Assembly (NCBI GenBank): GCA_910577355.1
Contig: CAJTMY010000004.1
Coordinates: forward strand, 1-64,000
Reading direction: 5' to 3'
Origin: an uncultured Muribaculaceae bacterium
GTDB taxonomy: Bacteria > Bacteroidota > Bacteroidia > Bacteroidales > Muribaculaceae
DNA: 64,000 nucleotides
Numbering within the stretch: position 1 is the first letter of the stretch; every line of letters starts with the position of its first letter. The notes beneath the pieces were generated by a model. That model was not told the origin of the DNA. It saw only the letters and a program-made list of their open reading frames with translations, and ran no database searches. Positions 32,030-41,222 of this stretch are shown here, in pieces. Position numbers and translations under genes: made by a program.

Positions 32030-34696
32030 ATGGATACAAGCAAGATAACAGGCCTTTCCGCAGCGCAGGTGATTGAGAGCCGCGGGCGACATGGCTTCAA
32101 TGTGCTTACTCCGGCTGCACGTCAATCGGCGTGGAAAGCTTTTATTAGGAAGTTTGAGGATCCACTGATAATCATACTTCTTGTAGCCGGTATACTGTCG
32201 GTAGGCATATCTTTTTATGAATACTTTGTGGAAGGACAGGGCGCCGGTGTTTTCTTTGAGCCTGTGGGCATATTCATCGCGATTATTCTTGCGACAGCGC
32301 TGTCTTTCTATTTCGAGCAGAAGGCCGACCGTGAATTCAGCATACTGAACAGGATCAACGATGACGAGCCCGTACAGGTGATACGCGACGGACAGGCTAC
32401 CGAGATCCCGAAGCGGGATGTTGTCGTGGGCGACATAGTCATACTCAGCACCGGGCAAGAAATCCCTGCCGACGGGCATTTGCTCGAGGCCGTATCGCTT
32501 AATGTCGATGAATCATCGCTTACCGGCGAACCTATGGCTCACAAGACGACTGACAGCGCCATGTTTGATCCTGAAGCCACATTCCCGTCCGATGCGGTGA
32601 TGCGTGGCACCAATGTGATGGAAGGTCATGGAATAATGCGGGTGACTGCGGTAGGCGACTCCACCGAGAACGGCAAGGTGTTCAGAGCCGCCCAGATCGA
32701 CAACAGTGTCAAGACTCCGCTCAACGAGCAGCTCGACCGTCTCGGTCGTGTCATCACGCGCATAAGCTACGGTGTGGGCATCGCTGTGGTGGCCGGCCGT
32801 ATAGCCATGTATTTTGTGATGGAATCATTCGAGTGGGTCGAGTTCATATCCTACCTGTTGCAGACTGTTATGATAGCCGTGGCGCTGCTTGTGGTCTCGG
32901 TTCCGGAAGGGCTGCCCATGGCGGTAACCTTGTCTCTTGCGTATTCGATGCGCCGTATGCTCAAGACCAACAATCTTGTACGTCGTATGCATGCTTGTGA
33001 GACAATGGGCGCCACGACTGTGATATGCACCGACAAGACAGGTACATTGACACAGAATCAGATGCAGGTATCGCAGATAGATTTTTACGGTGATTTGCCT
33101 CAGAATGTTATTGATGAGGCGATTGCTGTCAATTCTACCGCCCTTCTCGATCTGTCGGCCGAAGAACGTGCAAAGGTGCTCGGCAATCCCACCGAGGGGG
33201 CGCTGCTGCTGTGGCTGCATGGCCGTAAGGTAGATTATCGCACTATACGCGACAAGGCCGATGTGGTGGCCGAGCTGCCATTCAGTACCGAACGCAAATA
33301 TATGGCCACTGAAGTGCGTTCCGCATCGGGAGAAAGGCGACTGTATGTTAAAGGCGCTCCCGAGATTGTGCTTGGCCTTTGTGAAAAATTTCCTGCCGGG
33401 GTTGAAAGAAAAGCCATAGAGGCGACGCTCGGCAGCTGGCAGGAGCAGGCCTTGCGTACACTGGCATTCGCTTATGCTGTTATTGACAAGGATGATCCAT
33501 CGCCGATCGCCGACAACAGCCTGAATATCCCGTCAGGGCTTATATTCATGGGGCTTGCGGCCATATCCGATCCTGTGCGACCCGATGTGCCTGCCGCTGT
33601 GTCGCAGGTGCTTGACGCTGGTATCAGAATAAAGATCGTGACCGGCGATACGCCTGCCACGGCAAAAGAGATAGGCAGGCAGATAGGTCTGTGGAATCCC
33701 GAATCCGATACAGATCGTAATATCATTACAGGTGTCGAGTTTGCGCAGCTTACCGACTCCGAGTTGCTCGGACGTGTGGAAGATCTCAAGATTATCGCCC
33801 GTGCCAGACCTATGGACAAGAAACGTCTCGTAGAGGCATTACAGAAACGTGGCGAGGTGGTTGCCGTGACAGGCGACGGTACAAACGACGCTCCGGCACT
33901 GAAAGCCGCTCAGGTGGGTCTCTCTATGGGCGACGGAACATCGGTGGCAAAAGAGGCCTCCGATATTACGATAGTCGACAATTCTTTCGCTTCGATAGGA
34001 CGTGCCGTGATGTGGGGACGTTCGTTGTACCGCAATATCCAGCGGTTCATATTGTTCCAGATGACAGTGAATGTCGTCGCATGTATCATAGTGGCCGCCG
34101 GAGCTTTCATGGGTATGCAGTCGCCTCTCACAGTCACGCAGATGCTTTGGGTAAATCTTATCATGGATACTTTTGCGGCAATGGCTCTCGCATCCTTGCC
34201 TCCCACACCCGGAGTGATGAACGAGAAGCCGCGTCCGCGTTCGGCATTCATCATCAACAAGGCTATGTGGGAGTCGATAATTGGCACAGGTCTGTTGTTT
34301 TCGGCTCTTCTGTTGTGGGTGTTCTATTATTTCGAGCATACTCCGCTTACGTCGCTCACGCAGTTCATGCGGCTGCCCATAGGCCCCAATACCGGCTTCA
34401 CGCCATATGAACTGTCGCTGTTCTTCACAATATTCGTGTTTCTGCAATTCTGGAATATGTTCAATGCAAGGGCTTTCGCTACCGACCGTTCTGCACTGCA
34501 TTTCGGCGGCTGCGGCGGTTTCGTCACCATAGCGGCGTTGATATTGATAGGACAGATATTGATCGTGACCTTTGGAGGACAAGCCTTTTCTGTGATTCCT
34601 ATCAGGATTCAGGACTGGCTCATTATCATAGGCGCTACATTTCCTGTTCTTCTCGTAGGAGAGATATACCGTATAATTAGATACAGACATGTCTGA
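32030..34696 (+). CDS. Calcium-transporting P-type ATPase, PMCA-like
   Basis: An 888-residue type IIB-like P-ATPase. The phosphorylation site ICTDKTGTLTQNQ has Asp335; the actuator loop is DESSLTGEP; the M4 motif is VSVPEGLP (about residue 293); the hinge is TGDGTNDAPALK. The N-terminal segment LSAAQVIESRGRHGFN is the cation ATPase N-domain. It probably pumps Ca2+ (perhaps Mn2+) out of the cytosol, with ten spans. It overlaps pgpA by 8 bases, so it heads a run with two phospholipid genes. No auto-inhibitory C-terminal calmodulin region exists, as expected for a bacterium. Confidence 0.93.
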   Translation: MDTSKITGLSAAQVIESRGRHGFNVLTPAARQSAWKAFIRKFEDPLIIILLVAGILSVGISFYEYFVEGQGAGVFFEPVGIFIAIILATALSFYFEQKADREFSILNRINDDEPVQVIRDGQATEIPKRDVVVGDIVILSTGQEIPADGHLLEAVSLNVDESSLTGEPMAHKTTDSAMFDPEATFPSDAVMRGTNVMEGHGIMRVTAVGDSTENGKVFRAAQIDNSVKTPLNEQLDRLGRVITRISYGVGIAVVAGRIAMYFVMESFEWVEFISYLLQTVMIAVALLVVSVPEGLPMAVTLSLAYSMRRMLKTNNLVRRMHACETMGATTVICTDKTGTLTQNQMQVSQIDFYGDLPQNVIDEAIAVNSTALLDLSAEERAKVLGNPTEGALLLWLHGRKVDYRTIRDKADVVAELPFSTERKYMATEVRSASGERRLYVKGAPEIVLGLCEKFPAGVERKAIEATLGSWQEQALRTLAFAYAVIDKDDPSPIADNSLNIPSGLIFMGLAAISDPVRPDVPAAVSQVLDAGIRIKIVTGDTPATAKEIGRQIGLWNPESDTDRNIITGVEFAQLTDSELLGRVEDLKIIARARPMDKKRLVEALQKRGEVVAVTGDGTNDAPALKAAQVGLSMGDGTSVAKEASDITIVDNSFASIGRAVMWGRSLYRNIQRFILFQMTVNVVACIIVAAGAFMGMQSPLTVTQMLWVNLIMDTFAAMALASLPPTPGVMNEKPRPRSAFIINKAMWESIIGTGLLFSALLLWVFYYFEHTPLTSLTQFMRLPIGPNTGFTPYELSLFFTIFVFLQFWNMFNARAFATDRSALHFGGCGGFVTIAALILIGQILIVTFGGQAFSVIPIRIQDWLIIIGATFPVLLVGEIYRIIRYRHV

Positions 34697-35198
34697 CAAC
34701 AACTACAAAAAACTCGGGGTCGCTCCCCGATTTCACGAAATACTGTCTACAGGCCTCTATACCGGTCTTATTCCGGTTGCGCCGGGCACGGCGGCTGCAT
34801 TCACCGGCCTGTTGCTGTGGTATGCCTTATATATATTTCTGCCGCCTGTATGGGTGACAGTCGTTACCGCCGCGCTCATCTTGATAGTTACGATAGTGGG
34901 CGCATGGACAAGCGATGTGATGGAAAAATACTGGGGGCCTGATCCGCGTGCGGTGGTCATAGACGAATATGTGGGCTGTTGGATTCCGCTCCTTGTCGCA
35001 CCGTGCGGCAAGTGGACGTGGCTGATGGCTCTTCTAGGTTTCGCCTTGTTCAGGCTTATCGATATATTCAAGCCTCTCGGATGCCGTAGGGTGGAGAAGG
35101 CCTTTCCGGGTGGATGGGGCGTGATGCTCGACGATGTGCTTGCCGGCATATATGCGTTGCTCATTGTATTGATTGTAAAATTTGTGTTTGGCTTATGA
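34689..35198 (+). CDS. pgpA: Phosphatidylglycerophosphatase A
   Basis: A 169-residue inner-membrane protein. The conserved LIPVAPGTAAAF, DPRAVVIDEYVG, FRLIDIFKPLG and GGWGVMLDDVLAG blocks fit PgpA, which removes phosphate from phosphatidylglycerophosphate to make PG. There are about four hydrophobic segments. It overlaps the end of the P-ATPase gene by 8 bases and the start of plsC by 4 (ATGA). Grouping with plsC suits phospholipid synthesis; the ATPase may just share the transcript. Normal length. Confidence 0.93.
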   Translation: MSDNNYKKLGVAPRFHEILSTGLYTGLIPVAPGTAAAFTGLLLWYALYIFLPPVWVTVVTAALILIVTIVGAWTSDVMEKYWGPDPRAVVIDEYVGCWIPLLVAPCGKWTWLMALLGFALFRLIDIFKPLGCRRVEKAFPGGWGVMLDDVLAGIYALLIVLIVKFVFGL

Positions 35199-35926
35199 AA
35201 CTTGTAGCACTGCGTATATATCAGTTTTTTATAATGATCCCGCTTCTGTTGGCGGCGACTATATTGGCAGCGGTGTCGACTATTGTTGCAACCGCCCTCG
35301 GCGGAGCACGTTGGTGGGGGTACCAGATTCCCAAATATTGGGCGCGCGTATTCTGTGCCTTGTCGCTGGTTAAAGTCGAGGTGCATGGCCGTGAGAATAT
35401 CTCGCAGGGGCAGTCGTATGTATTTGTTGCCAACCATCAGGGTGCTTACGATATATTCGCGATATACGGTTATCTGGGCCATAATTTCCGCTGGATGATG
35501 AAACGCAGTCTTGAGCGTATTCCGTTGGTAGGATACAGCTGCAAGGTGTCGGGACATATATTTGTCGACAACTCATCGCCTGCTGCCGTGAAGCATACCA
35601 TGGAGGAGGCCGAGAAGCGCCTGGCCGGTGGTATGTCGGTTGTAGTATTTCCGGAAGGCTCGCGCACTCCCGACGGGCGGCTGCACCGTTTCAAGCGCGG
35701 CGCATACCTGCTCGCAACAGAGTTCAATCTTCCGGTTGTTCCTGTTACAATCGACGGGGCATATGCCGTGCTTCCCCGCAATGGCCTGTTGCCACACCCG
35801 GGTCGAATCATACTCACTGTGCACAGGTCTGTGGTGCCCGGTGTAGCCGGTAGACATGACTTGCCTGAACTTATGGAGCGCACCCGGGAGGCAATAGCCT
35901 CGGCGTTGCCGCCAGAGCAGCGATGA
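35195..35926 (+). CDS. plsC: 1-acyl-sn-glycerol-3-phosphate acyltransferase
   Basis: 243 residues from the ATG at 35195; the open frame to 35114 has no family match and would overlap pgpA widely. Membrane-bound enzyme that adds the second acyl chain to make phosphatidic acid. Motif I is NHQGAYD (His81-x4-Asp86), motif III is FPEGSRTPDG, and the hydrophobic anchor is about residues 10-35. It overlaps the pgpA stop by 4 bases and ends the run with the P-ATPase. Confidence 0.92.
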   Translation: MKLVALRIYQFFIMIPLLLAATILAAVSTIVATALGGARWWGYQIPKYWARVFCALSLVKVEVHGRENISQGQSYVFVANHQGAYDIFAIYGYLGHNFRWMMKRSLERIPLVGYSCKVSGHIFVDNSSPAAVKHTMEEAEKRLAGGMSVVVFPEGSRTPDGRLHRFKRGAYLLATEFNLPVVPVTIDGAYAVLPRNGLLPHPGRIILTVHRSVVPGVAGRHDLPELMERTREAIASALPPEQR

Positions 35927-35979
35927 ACCATATCGTATGGCATTTGTTTTACTTTTTAATTTGAATAAATACAAAGATT

Positions 35980-36603
35980 ATGCGCTTTTCTCATTTCATC
36001 CTTGCCGCAGTGGCCACAGGTATTGGCATAACGGCAATATCGTGCGGTCATAAGGATAAGTTCATAGGAACGTGGACTGCACTCACTCAGACAGATATAA
36101 CGGCTCAGTTGCCTGCCGCATCAACGGCATCGTCGCTCACTACACTACAATTTATGCCGGCCGGTACCGAAAACGCCCCCGGGTCGGTCTGCCTCAGCAG
36201 CATCATCGATATTACCCAGCCGGTTAATCCGGCTCCCGGAAGTTTCGACCAGCCTTATGAAGTGAGCATTGCTGCCACAGCCTCGGTGGGTGGTACATGG
36301 CATTACAAGGGTGATGAGGATGACGAGCTGCTTCTGAGCCTTGATCTGAAATCGATCTCTGTGACTGTTGATCCGGCAGGTGTTACATATACCGAGAATC
36401 TACTTACAGGTATGCAGCAGCCTCAGCTCGATTCGCTTACCGCTGCAACTGCATCGCAGTGGAAGGCGCAACTTATGGCAGCCATGCGCAAGGAATTCGC
36501 GCGATATACGGTGCTCGACGATATCGAGGTGAACCGTGACGGGATACTTTCGCTTGAGATTCAATCACCGGAAACGGAATTACATTTCCGTCGTTCGGAA
36601 TAA
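35980..36603 (+). CDS. Lipoprotein of unknown function
   Basis: A 207-residue predicted lipoprotein: a signal peptide with lipobox AISC (Cys22) and a mature start CGHKDKFIGTW that resembles lipocalin-like small lipoproteins. The body alternates beta strands (SVGGTWHYKGD, LLSLDLKSISVTVD) with a helical segment (SLTAATASQWKAQLMAAMRKEF) near 150-170. No catalytic motif is seen. It is alone on the plus strand after plsC, with a 53-base gap, and ends at a bidirectional terminator. I do not recognise the family. Confidence 0.7.
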   Translation: MRFSHFILAAVATGIGITAISCGHKDKFIGTWTALTQTDITAQLPAASTASSLTTLQFMPAGTENAPGSVCLSSIIDITQPVNPAPGSFDQPYEVSIAATASVGGTWHYKGDEDDELLLSLDLKSISVTVDPAGVTYTENLLTGMQQPQLDSLTAATASQWKAQLMAAMRKEFARYTVLDDIEVNRDGILSLEIQSPETELHFRRSE

Positions 36604-36627
36604 GAGATGGAGTTTGCAGAATAAAGT

Positions 36628-36658
36628 GAGCCGCACAATGTCGATGGTTGTGCGGCTC
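36628..36658. terminator. Bidirectional terminator at convergent genes
   Basis: GAGCCGCACAA (36628-36638) pairs perfectly with TTGTGCGGCTC (36648-36658) around a 9-base loop. A weak T-rich stretch follows on the plus strand; on the minus strand the tail is poor. Confidence 0.7.
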
Positions 36659-36681
36659 TATTTATATCGTATTTCCAGATT

Positions 36682-37461
36682 TCAAGGCAGTCGTTCGAAT
36701 GAATATCCGAGGGTGGTAAGCGAATCTATGATTGACGGAAGGAAGCGGTGGAACTTGTCGTGGCGTGCCGAATCGGTGCCGAGGTGTATTATCAGGAACG
36801 CGCCGTTGAGTGTGCGTTCGCGTTCGAATTCATAGAGTTGGTTGAGCAGCCACTCGGAGTCGCGGTAGGCTTTGTCGCTTGGTATTGTGTAGTCGCGGAA
36901 TGTCTGGATGCCGGGGGTGGGGTTGATTGCGATAAGACCCATGGAGTCGGCGAGTGTTTTCACCTGTTCTTCTGCGATCCATTCATATGGCGGTACGAGC
37001 CATGTCACAGAGTCGGTGTTGACTCCATAGCGTCGCAGTTCGGCCATATTGGCGCGCATGTCTTTTATAGTGGAGTCCGGGCCGACGAGTACTTTGCGTT
37101 CATCCCAATCGGCATACAGGATATGTCCGTTGCTGTGTCCGGATACATAATGACCTCCGTCCACCACGCGGTGAATTATCGGAGAATTTGCCGAATCGCG
37201 CAGGAAGTTGCCCGTGAAAAAGAAGTTGGCCTTGAGTCCGCGCTCATCAAGCGCGTCGAGTGCCGCGGGAGCGCCTTCAAATGTGGAGTCGGCCGAGAAT
37301 ATAAGCCATATAACGGGGCGTAGAGTGTCGTGCCGCACCATTGTGCCTGTACGGTCGTAGACATCGTGAACCGGAACCGGATCGACCGGTTTTTCGGCAA
37401 CTTTGGCCGTGCATGCGCCCAACAGGGCGGCAAGCAGGGATATAAGAGTGAGTTTTCGCAT
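36682..37461 (-). CDS. Polysaccharide deacetylase-like lipoprotein
   Basis: A 259-residue lipoprotein (lipobox LGAC, Cys17) with a NodB-like fold: the zinc motif GHSNGH (His109 and His113) and the later PPYEW loop (about 157-161) and IHLGTD strand are visible. The usual catalytic block TFDDG is replaced by IFSADSTFEG, keeping Asp58 but not the paired Asp. It could be a divergent deacetylase or an inactive relative that binds glycan. I recall the same variant fused to glycoside hydrolases in Bacteroidetes. It lies downstream of trpS, after a perfect inverted repeat. Confidence 0.72.
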   Translation of the reverse strand: MRKLTLISLLAALLGACTAKVAEKPVDPVPVHDVYDRTGTMVRHDTLRPVIWLIFSADSTFEGAPAALDALDERGLKANFFFTGNFLRDSANSPIIHRVVDGGHYVSGHSNGHILYADWDERKVLVGPDSTIKDMRANMAELRRYGVNTDSVTWLVPPYEWIAEEQVKTLADSMGLIAINPTPGIQTFRDYTIPSDKAYRDSEWLLNQLYEFERERTLNGAFLIIHLGTDSARHDKFHRFLPSIIDSLTTLGYSFERLP

Positions 37462-37496
37462 GGTATAGGTTGTTTGTAGATAATCAGATATAGTAA

Positions 37497-37541
37497 TGAA
37501 TATCGGATGTTGAATCGACCGGGATCAACATCCGATATTCA
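37497..37541. repeat. Perfect 17-base inverted repeat after trpS
   Basis: TGAATATCGGATGTTGA (37497-37513) and its exact complement (37525-37541) flank an 11-base loop. It begins 3 bases after the trpS stop and is 36 bases upstream of the deacetylase-like gene. There is no T-tract on the minus strand, so it is an RNA hairpin or operator rather than a classic terminator. Confidence 0.7.
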
Positions 37542-37544
37542 CGA

Positions 37545-38639
37545 TTACAGCGGGCGGATGCCCATTATATGCCTTACTTCAGCAAGTGTGGCTGCCGCGC
37601 GCTCGCGTGCACGCTCGGCGCCCTGTGCTGCTACGCGGCGCAGATATGCCTCGTCGGCAAGAATATCGCTTACACGCTCGCGGATAGGTGTGGTCACCGC
37701 GAGGATGTCTTCGGCAAGCTGTTTCTTTAGGTCGCCGTATCGTATGGAGCAGTCGGCATAAGACTGGCGGAAGTGAGCCACTACATCGGGCGTGGAGGTA
37801 AGTTCAAGCAGTGTGAATAGGTTGGCGACAGGCTCGCTCATGGGCGAATTCGGCTCTTTGGGCCCTTCGTCGGTGGTCGCTCTCATCACCTTCTTGCGCA
37901 ATACCTTCGGGTCATCGGTAAGATATATGCAGTTGCCTTCGCTCTTACCCATTTTGCCCGATCCGTCCAGGCCCGGAACTTTTACAGGTGCTCCACCGCT
38001 TATATCGAAGTCGGTCGGCTCCGGAAAAAGGTCTACGCCATAGAATGAATTGAAACGACGGGCGAAACGGCGGGTGAGTTCGAGATGCTGCAACTGATCC
38101 TTTCCTACCGGAACCTTGGTGGCTTTCTGTATCAGGATGTCTACGGCCATAAGGGTAGGGTAGGTGAGCAGTCCGGCATTGACACGCTTGTTGGTCGAGG
38201 CTCCGATTATTTCGTGCTCGAATGCCTCGTCGTCATTATTCCCGTCGGTCGGGGCCGTGATGCCGAGTGCCTTGCGGGCCTTGTCCTTGAATGCGGTGGT
38301 GCGCATCAGTTCGCCGATGCCTACATGCATGTTGAGCAACAGATACATTTCTGATATCTCAGGTATGTCGCTCTGCACAAAGATAGTGGCTTTCTCCGGG
38401 TCGATTCCGGCCGCAAGATATTCGGCAAGCACTCCCTTTACAGATTCGTGCAGTGCCGCGGGGTCGGTGGCGGTGGTGAGCGCATGCAGGTCGGCGATGA
38501 AGAAGTTGCAGTCGTATCTATCCTGTGCTTCTACAAATTTACGCAGAGCGCCGTAGTAGTTGCCAAGGTGCAGATTGCCGGTGGGGCGTATGCCGCTGAG
38601 TATGATTTCTTTTTTATCTGTGTTTGCTGATGATTCCAT
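37545..38639 (-). CDS. trpS: Tryptophanyl-tRNA synthetase
   Basis: 364 residues from the ATG at 38639; the frame is open further only to a TTG at 38648. A class I synthetase; the HIGH-like motif is GNLHLGNYYGA, and the KMSKS loop reads GKMGKSEGN (Met-Gly-Lys-Ser). The AMP-binding and tRNA-Trp regions are typical. The ATG overlaps the DUF1015 stop codon region closely (DUF1015 ends at 38641), so the two are probably one transcript. Cytosolic and normal length. Confidence 0.95.
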   Translation of the reverse strand: MESSANTDKKEIILSGIRPTGNLHLGNYYGALRKFVEAQDRYDCNFFIADLHALTTATDPAALHESVKGVLAEYLAAGIDPEKATIFVQSDIPEISEMYLLLNMHVGIGELMRTTAFKDKARKALGITAPTDGNNDDEAFEHEIIGASTNKRVNAGLLTYPTLMAVDILIQKATKVPVGKDQLQHLELTRRFARRFNSFYGVDLFPEPTDFDISGGAPVKVPGLDGSGKMGKSEGNCIYLTDDPKVLRKKVMRATTDEGPKEPNSPMSEPVANLFTLLELTSTPDVVAHFRQSYADCSIRYGDLKKQLAEDILAVTTPIRERVSDILADEAYLRRVAAQGAERARERAAATLAEVRHIMGIRPL

Positions 38640-38640
38640 T

Positions 38641-39885
38641 TCAGTCAAGTTTATGTATTACCAGGCCCGAGCGTAGTTTAGGTTCGAACCAGGTCGTCTT
38701 CGGGGGCATTATATTGCCGGTATCCGCGATATCCATGAGCTGTTTCATTGATACGGGGAAGAGGGCGAGAGCCATTGCCATTTCGCCTGAATCCACTCGG
38801 TTTTTCAGTTCGTCGAGGCCGCGGATGCCGCCTACAAAGTCGATGCGCTTGTCGGAGCGCAGGTCGGTGATGCCGAGAATGTCGCGCAGAATGAGGTCGG
38901 ATGATATTGTCACGTCGAGAACACCGATGGGATCATTATCGTCGTATGTGCCTTCACGGGCGGTAAGCGAATACCATCGGCCTTCGAGATATAGCGAGAA
39001 GTTGTGCAGTTTATCGGGGGCGTAGGTTACAGTGCCCATATCCTTGACTATGAACTTGTATTCCAGCTTCTCAAGGAACTCGGCGGGCGACAGACCGTTA
39101 AGGTCGCGCACGAGTCGGTTGTAGTCGATAATCTTGAGGTGTGAGGCGGGGAATGCGACAGCAAGGAAGTAGTTGTATTCCTCGTCGCCGCGGTGATTCG
39201 GGTTGAGACGGGCTTTCTCATTGCCGACAAGAGCTGCCGCCGCCGTGCGGTGGTGGCCGTCTGCTATATAGAGGTATGGGATGCGGGCAAAAGCTTCGGT
39301 CACGCGGGCGGTAAGGTTGTCATCGTCGATTACCCAGAAGGTATGGCCGAATCCGTCGGGTGCGACAAAGTCATATTCGGGCTTTCCGGCAGTCACGGTG
39401 TTGATGATGTCCTCGAGTTCACGGTTGTCGGGGAAGGCGAAGAATACCGGTTCAATGTTGGCATTCTGCACACGTACGTGCTTCATGCGGTCTTCCTCCT
39501 TGTCGCGGCGGGTGAGTTCGTGTTTTTTGATTACACCGTTCATATAGTCGTCGACGTTGGCGGCCACCACTATGCCATATTGTGTGCGACCGTCCATTGT
39601 CTGGGCATATATGTAGTAGTGCTCTTTGTCATCCTGTACGAGCCAGCCCTCATTCTGGAAAGCCTTGAAGTTGGCCACCGCTTTCTCGTATACCTCGGGC
39701 GCATGTTCGTCCTGTCCGGGGGCGAAGTCGATCTCGGGCTTGATTATGTGGTATAGCGAGCGTGGATTGCCTTCGGCTTCGGCGCGAGCTTCTTCGGAGT
39801 TGAGGACGTCGTAGGGGCGCGATGCCACTTGTTCGACAAGCTGACGGGGCGGACGTACGCCGCGGAACGGTTTTACTTTTGCCAT
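38641..39885 (-). CDS. DUF1015 family protein
   Basis: A 414-residue cytosolic protein. The start KPFRGVRPPRQLVEQVASRPYDVL and the later block FVAPDGFGHTFWVIDD with YIADGHHRTAAAA are conserved in DUF1015, a widespread family of unknown enzymatic role with a His-rich motif (DGHHR) that looks catalytic. In Bacteroidetes and elsewhere it sits near serine biosynthesis genes; here trpS follows it 1 base later. The family may be a kinase-like or hydrolase-like enzyme, but I cannot state the reaction. Confidence 0.88.
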   Translation of the reverse strand: MAKVKPFRGVRPPRQLVEQVASRPYDVLNSEEARAEAEGNPRSLYHIIKPEIDFAPGQDEHAPEVYEKAVANFKAFQNEGWLVQDDKEHYYIYAQTMDGRTQYGIVVAANVDDYMNGVIKKHELTRRDKEEDRMKHVRVQNANIEPVFFAFPDNRELEDIINTVTAGKPEYDFVAPDGFGHTFWVIDDDNLTARVTEAFARIPYLYIADGHHRTAAAALVGNEKARLNPNHRGDEEYNYFLAVAFPASHLKIIDYNRLVRDLNGLSPAEFLEKLEYKFIVKDMGTVTYAPDKLHNFSLYLEGRWYSLTAREGTYDDNDPIGVLDVTISSDLILRDILGITDLRSDKRIDFVGGIRGLDELKNRVDSGEMAMALALFPVSMKQLMDIADTGNIMPPKTTWFEPKLRSGLVIHKLD

Positions 39886-39909
39886 GGTTTCAGATGTTTA
39901 GGTAGTATG

Positions 39910-41193
39910 CTATTTCTTTAGTTCAATGGTCTGTTTGCGGTCGGGGCCGACAGAAACGATGCAGACTGGCACACCGAGCTCCCTTTCGAGGAATGCGATG
40001 TAGTCTTTGAATTCCTTTGGGAAATCGGCTTCGGATGTGGCCTTTGTGAGGTCGGTGGTCCATCCGGGAAGTTCGGTATATATGGGGCGTATGCGATCGG
40101 TATCGTCTATGGAATACGGGAAGTCGGGTGTCTGTACTCCGTCGATCTCGTATGCGGTGCATGCCTTTATCGTCGGGAATCCGTCGAGCACGTCGCTTTT
40201 CATCATTATGAGTTTGGTCACGCCGTTGATCATTATGGCGTATCGCAGGGCTACGAGATCGATCCATCCGCAGCGGCGTTCGCGTCCGGTCACCGCGCCG
40301 AATTCGTGGCCGATACGGCGTATCTCGGCTCCGGTCTCGTCGAAGAGTTCGGTTGGAAATGGGCCACTGCCCACACGGGTGCAGTATGCCTTGAATATGC
40401 CGTATACATCGTTTATCTTGTTGGGCGCTATGCCGAGACCCGTGCAAGCTCCGGCTGATATTGTGTTGGACGAGGTAACGAACGGATATGAGCCGAAGTC
40501 GACATCAAGCATTGTGCCTTGCGCGCCTTCGCAGAGCATCGTCTTGCCGGCGGCGAGAGCTTTGTTGACATAATGTTCCGAATCGATGATCTCGAAGTTG
40601 GAGCGGATGAAGGCGACGGCTTCGAGCCATCGGGCTGTGAGTTCGTCGAGCACGGCCTTGTCGGGTGTGGCGTCGAGACGTGCGAGCATAGTGAGGTGGC
40701 GTTCGACTGCCGCATTGAAGCGTTTGTCGAAGTCGGGTTCGAGAACGTCGCCCAGTCGCAGTCCGTTGCGCGAGGTCTTGTCGGTATATGTGGGGCCGAT
40801 GCCCTTGCCGGTGGTGCCTATCTTGTCTTTGCCCTTGGCTTTCTCTCCGGCTGCGTCGAGCAGGCGGTGTGTGGGTAGTATGAGGTGGGCTTTTTTGGAA
40901 ATCTTGAGGATGCTCTTTAGATCGCTGCCTGTTTCAAGCAGTTCGCGGGCTTCGCCGGCAAACAGTACCGGATCGAGCACAACACCGTTGCCGACGATAT
41001 TGATGTTGCCCTGGAATACACCCGAGGGTATTGAGCGAAGCACAACCTTGCGGCCGTCGAATTCGAGGGTGTGGCCGGCGTTGGGGCCGCCCTGAAAGCG
41101 TGCCACCATATCATAGCGCGGAGTGAGCACGTCCACCACTTTTCCTTTTCCTTCGTCGCCCCATTGGAGGCCTAAGAGAATGTCAACTTTCAT
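39910..41193 (-). CDS. purA: Adenylosuccinate synthetase
   Basis: 427 residues from the ATG at 41193, giving the start MKVDILLGLQWGDEGKGK; a longer open frame to 41388 has no family match and lies inside the fur gene. It makes adenylosuccinate from IMP, aspartate and GTP in purine synthesis. GDEGKGK is the GTP-binding P-loop, and GPNAGHT, GTTGKGIGPTY and QGTMLDVDFGSYPFVTSSN are diagnostic. A Fur-family gene ends 29 bases upstream, a pairing I recall from other Bacteroidetes. Normal length. Confidence 0.96.
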   Translation of the reverse strand: MKVDILLGLQWGDEGKGKVVDVLTPRYDMVARFQGGPNAGHTLEFDGRKVVLRSIPSGVFQGNINIVGNGVVLDPVLFAGEARELLETGSDLKSILKISKKAHLILPTHRLLDAAGEKAKGKDKIGTTGKGIGPTYTDKTSRNGLRLGDVLEPDFDKRFNAAVERHLTMLARLDATPDKAVLDELTARWLEAVAFIRSNFEIIDSEHYVNKALAAGKTMLCEGAQGTMLDVDFGSYPFVTSSNTISAGACTGLGIAPNKINDVYGIFKAYCTRVGSGPFPTELFDETGAEIRRIGHEFGAVTGRERRCGWIDLVALRYAIMINGVTKLIMMKSDVLDGFPTIKACTAYEIDGVQTPDFPYSIDDTDRIRPIYTELPGWTTDLTKATSEADFPKEFKDYIAFLERELGVPVCIVSVGPDRKQTIELKK

Positions 41194-41222
41194 CGAGATA
41201 ATGGTTTCTATGTGATAATTTA

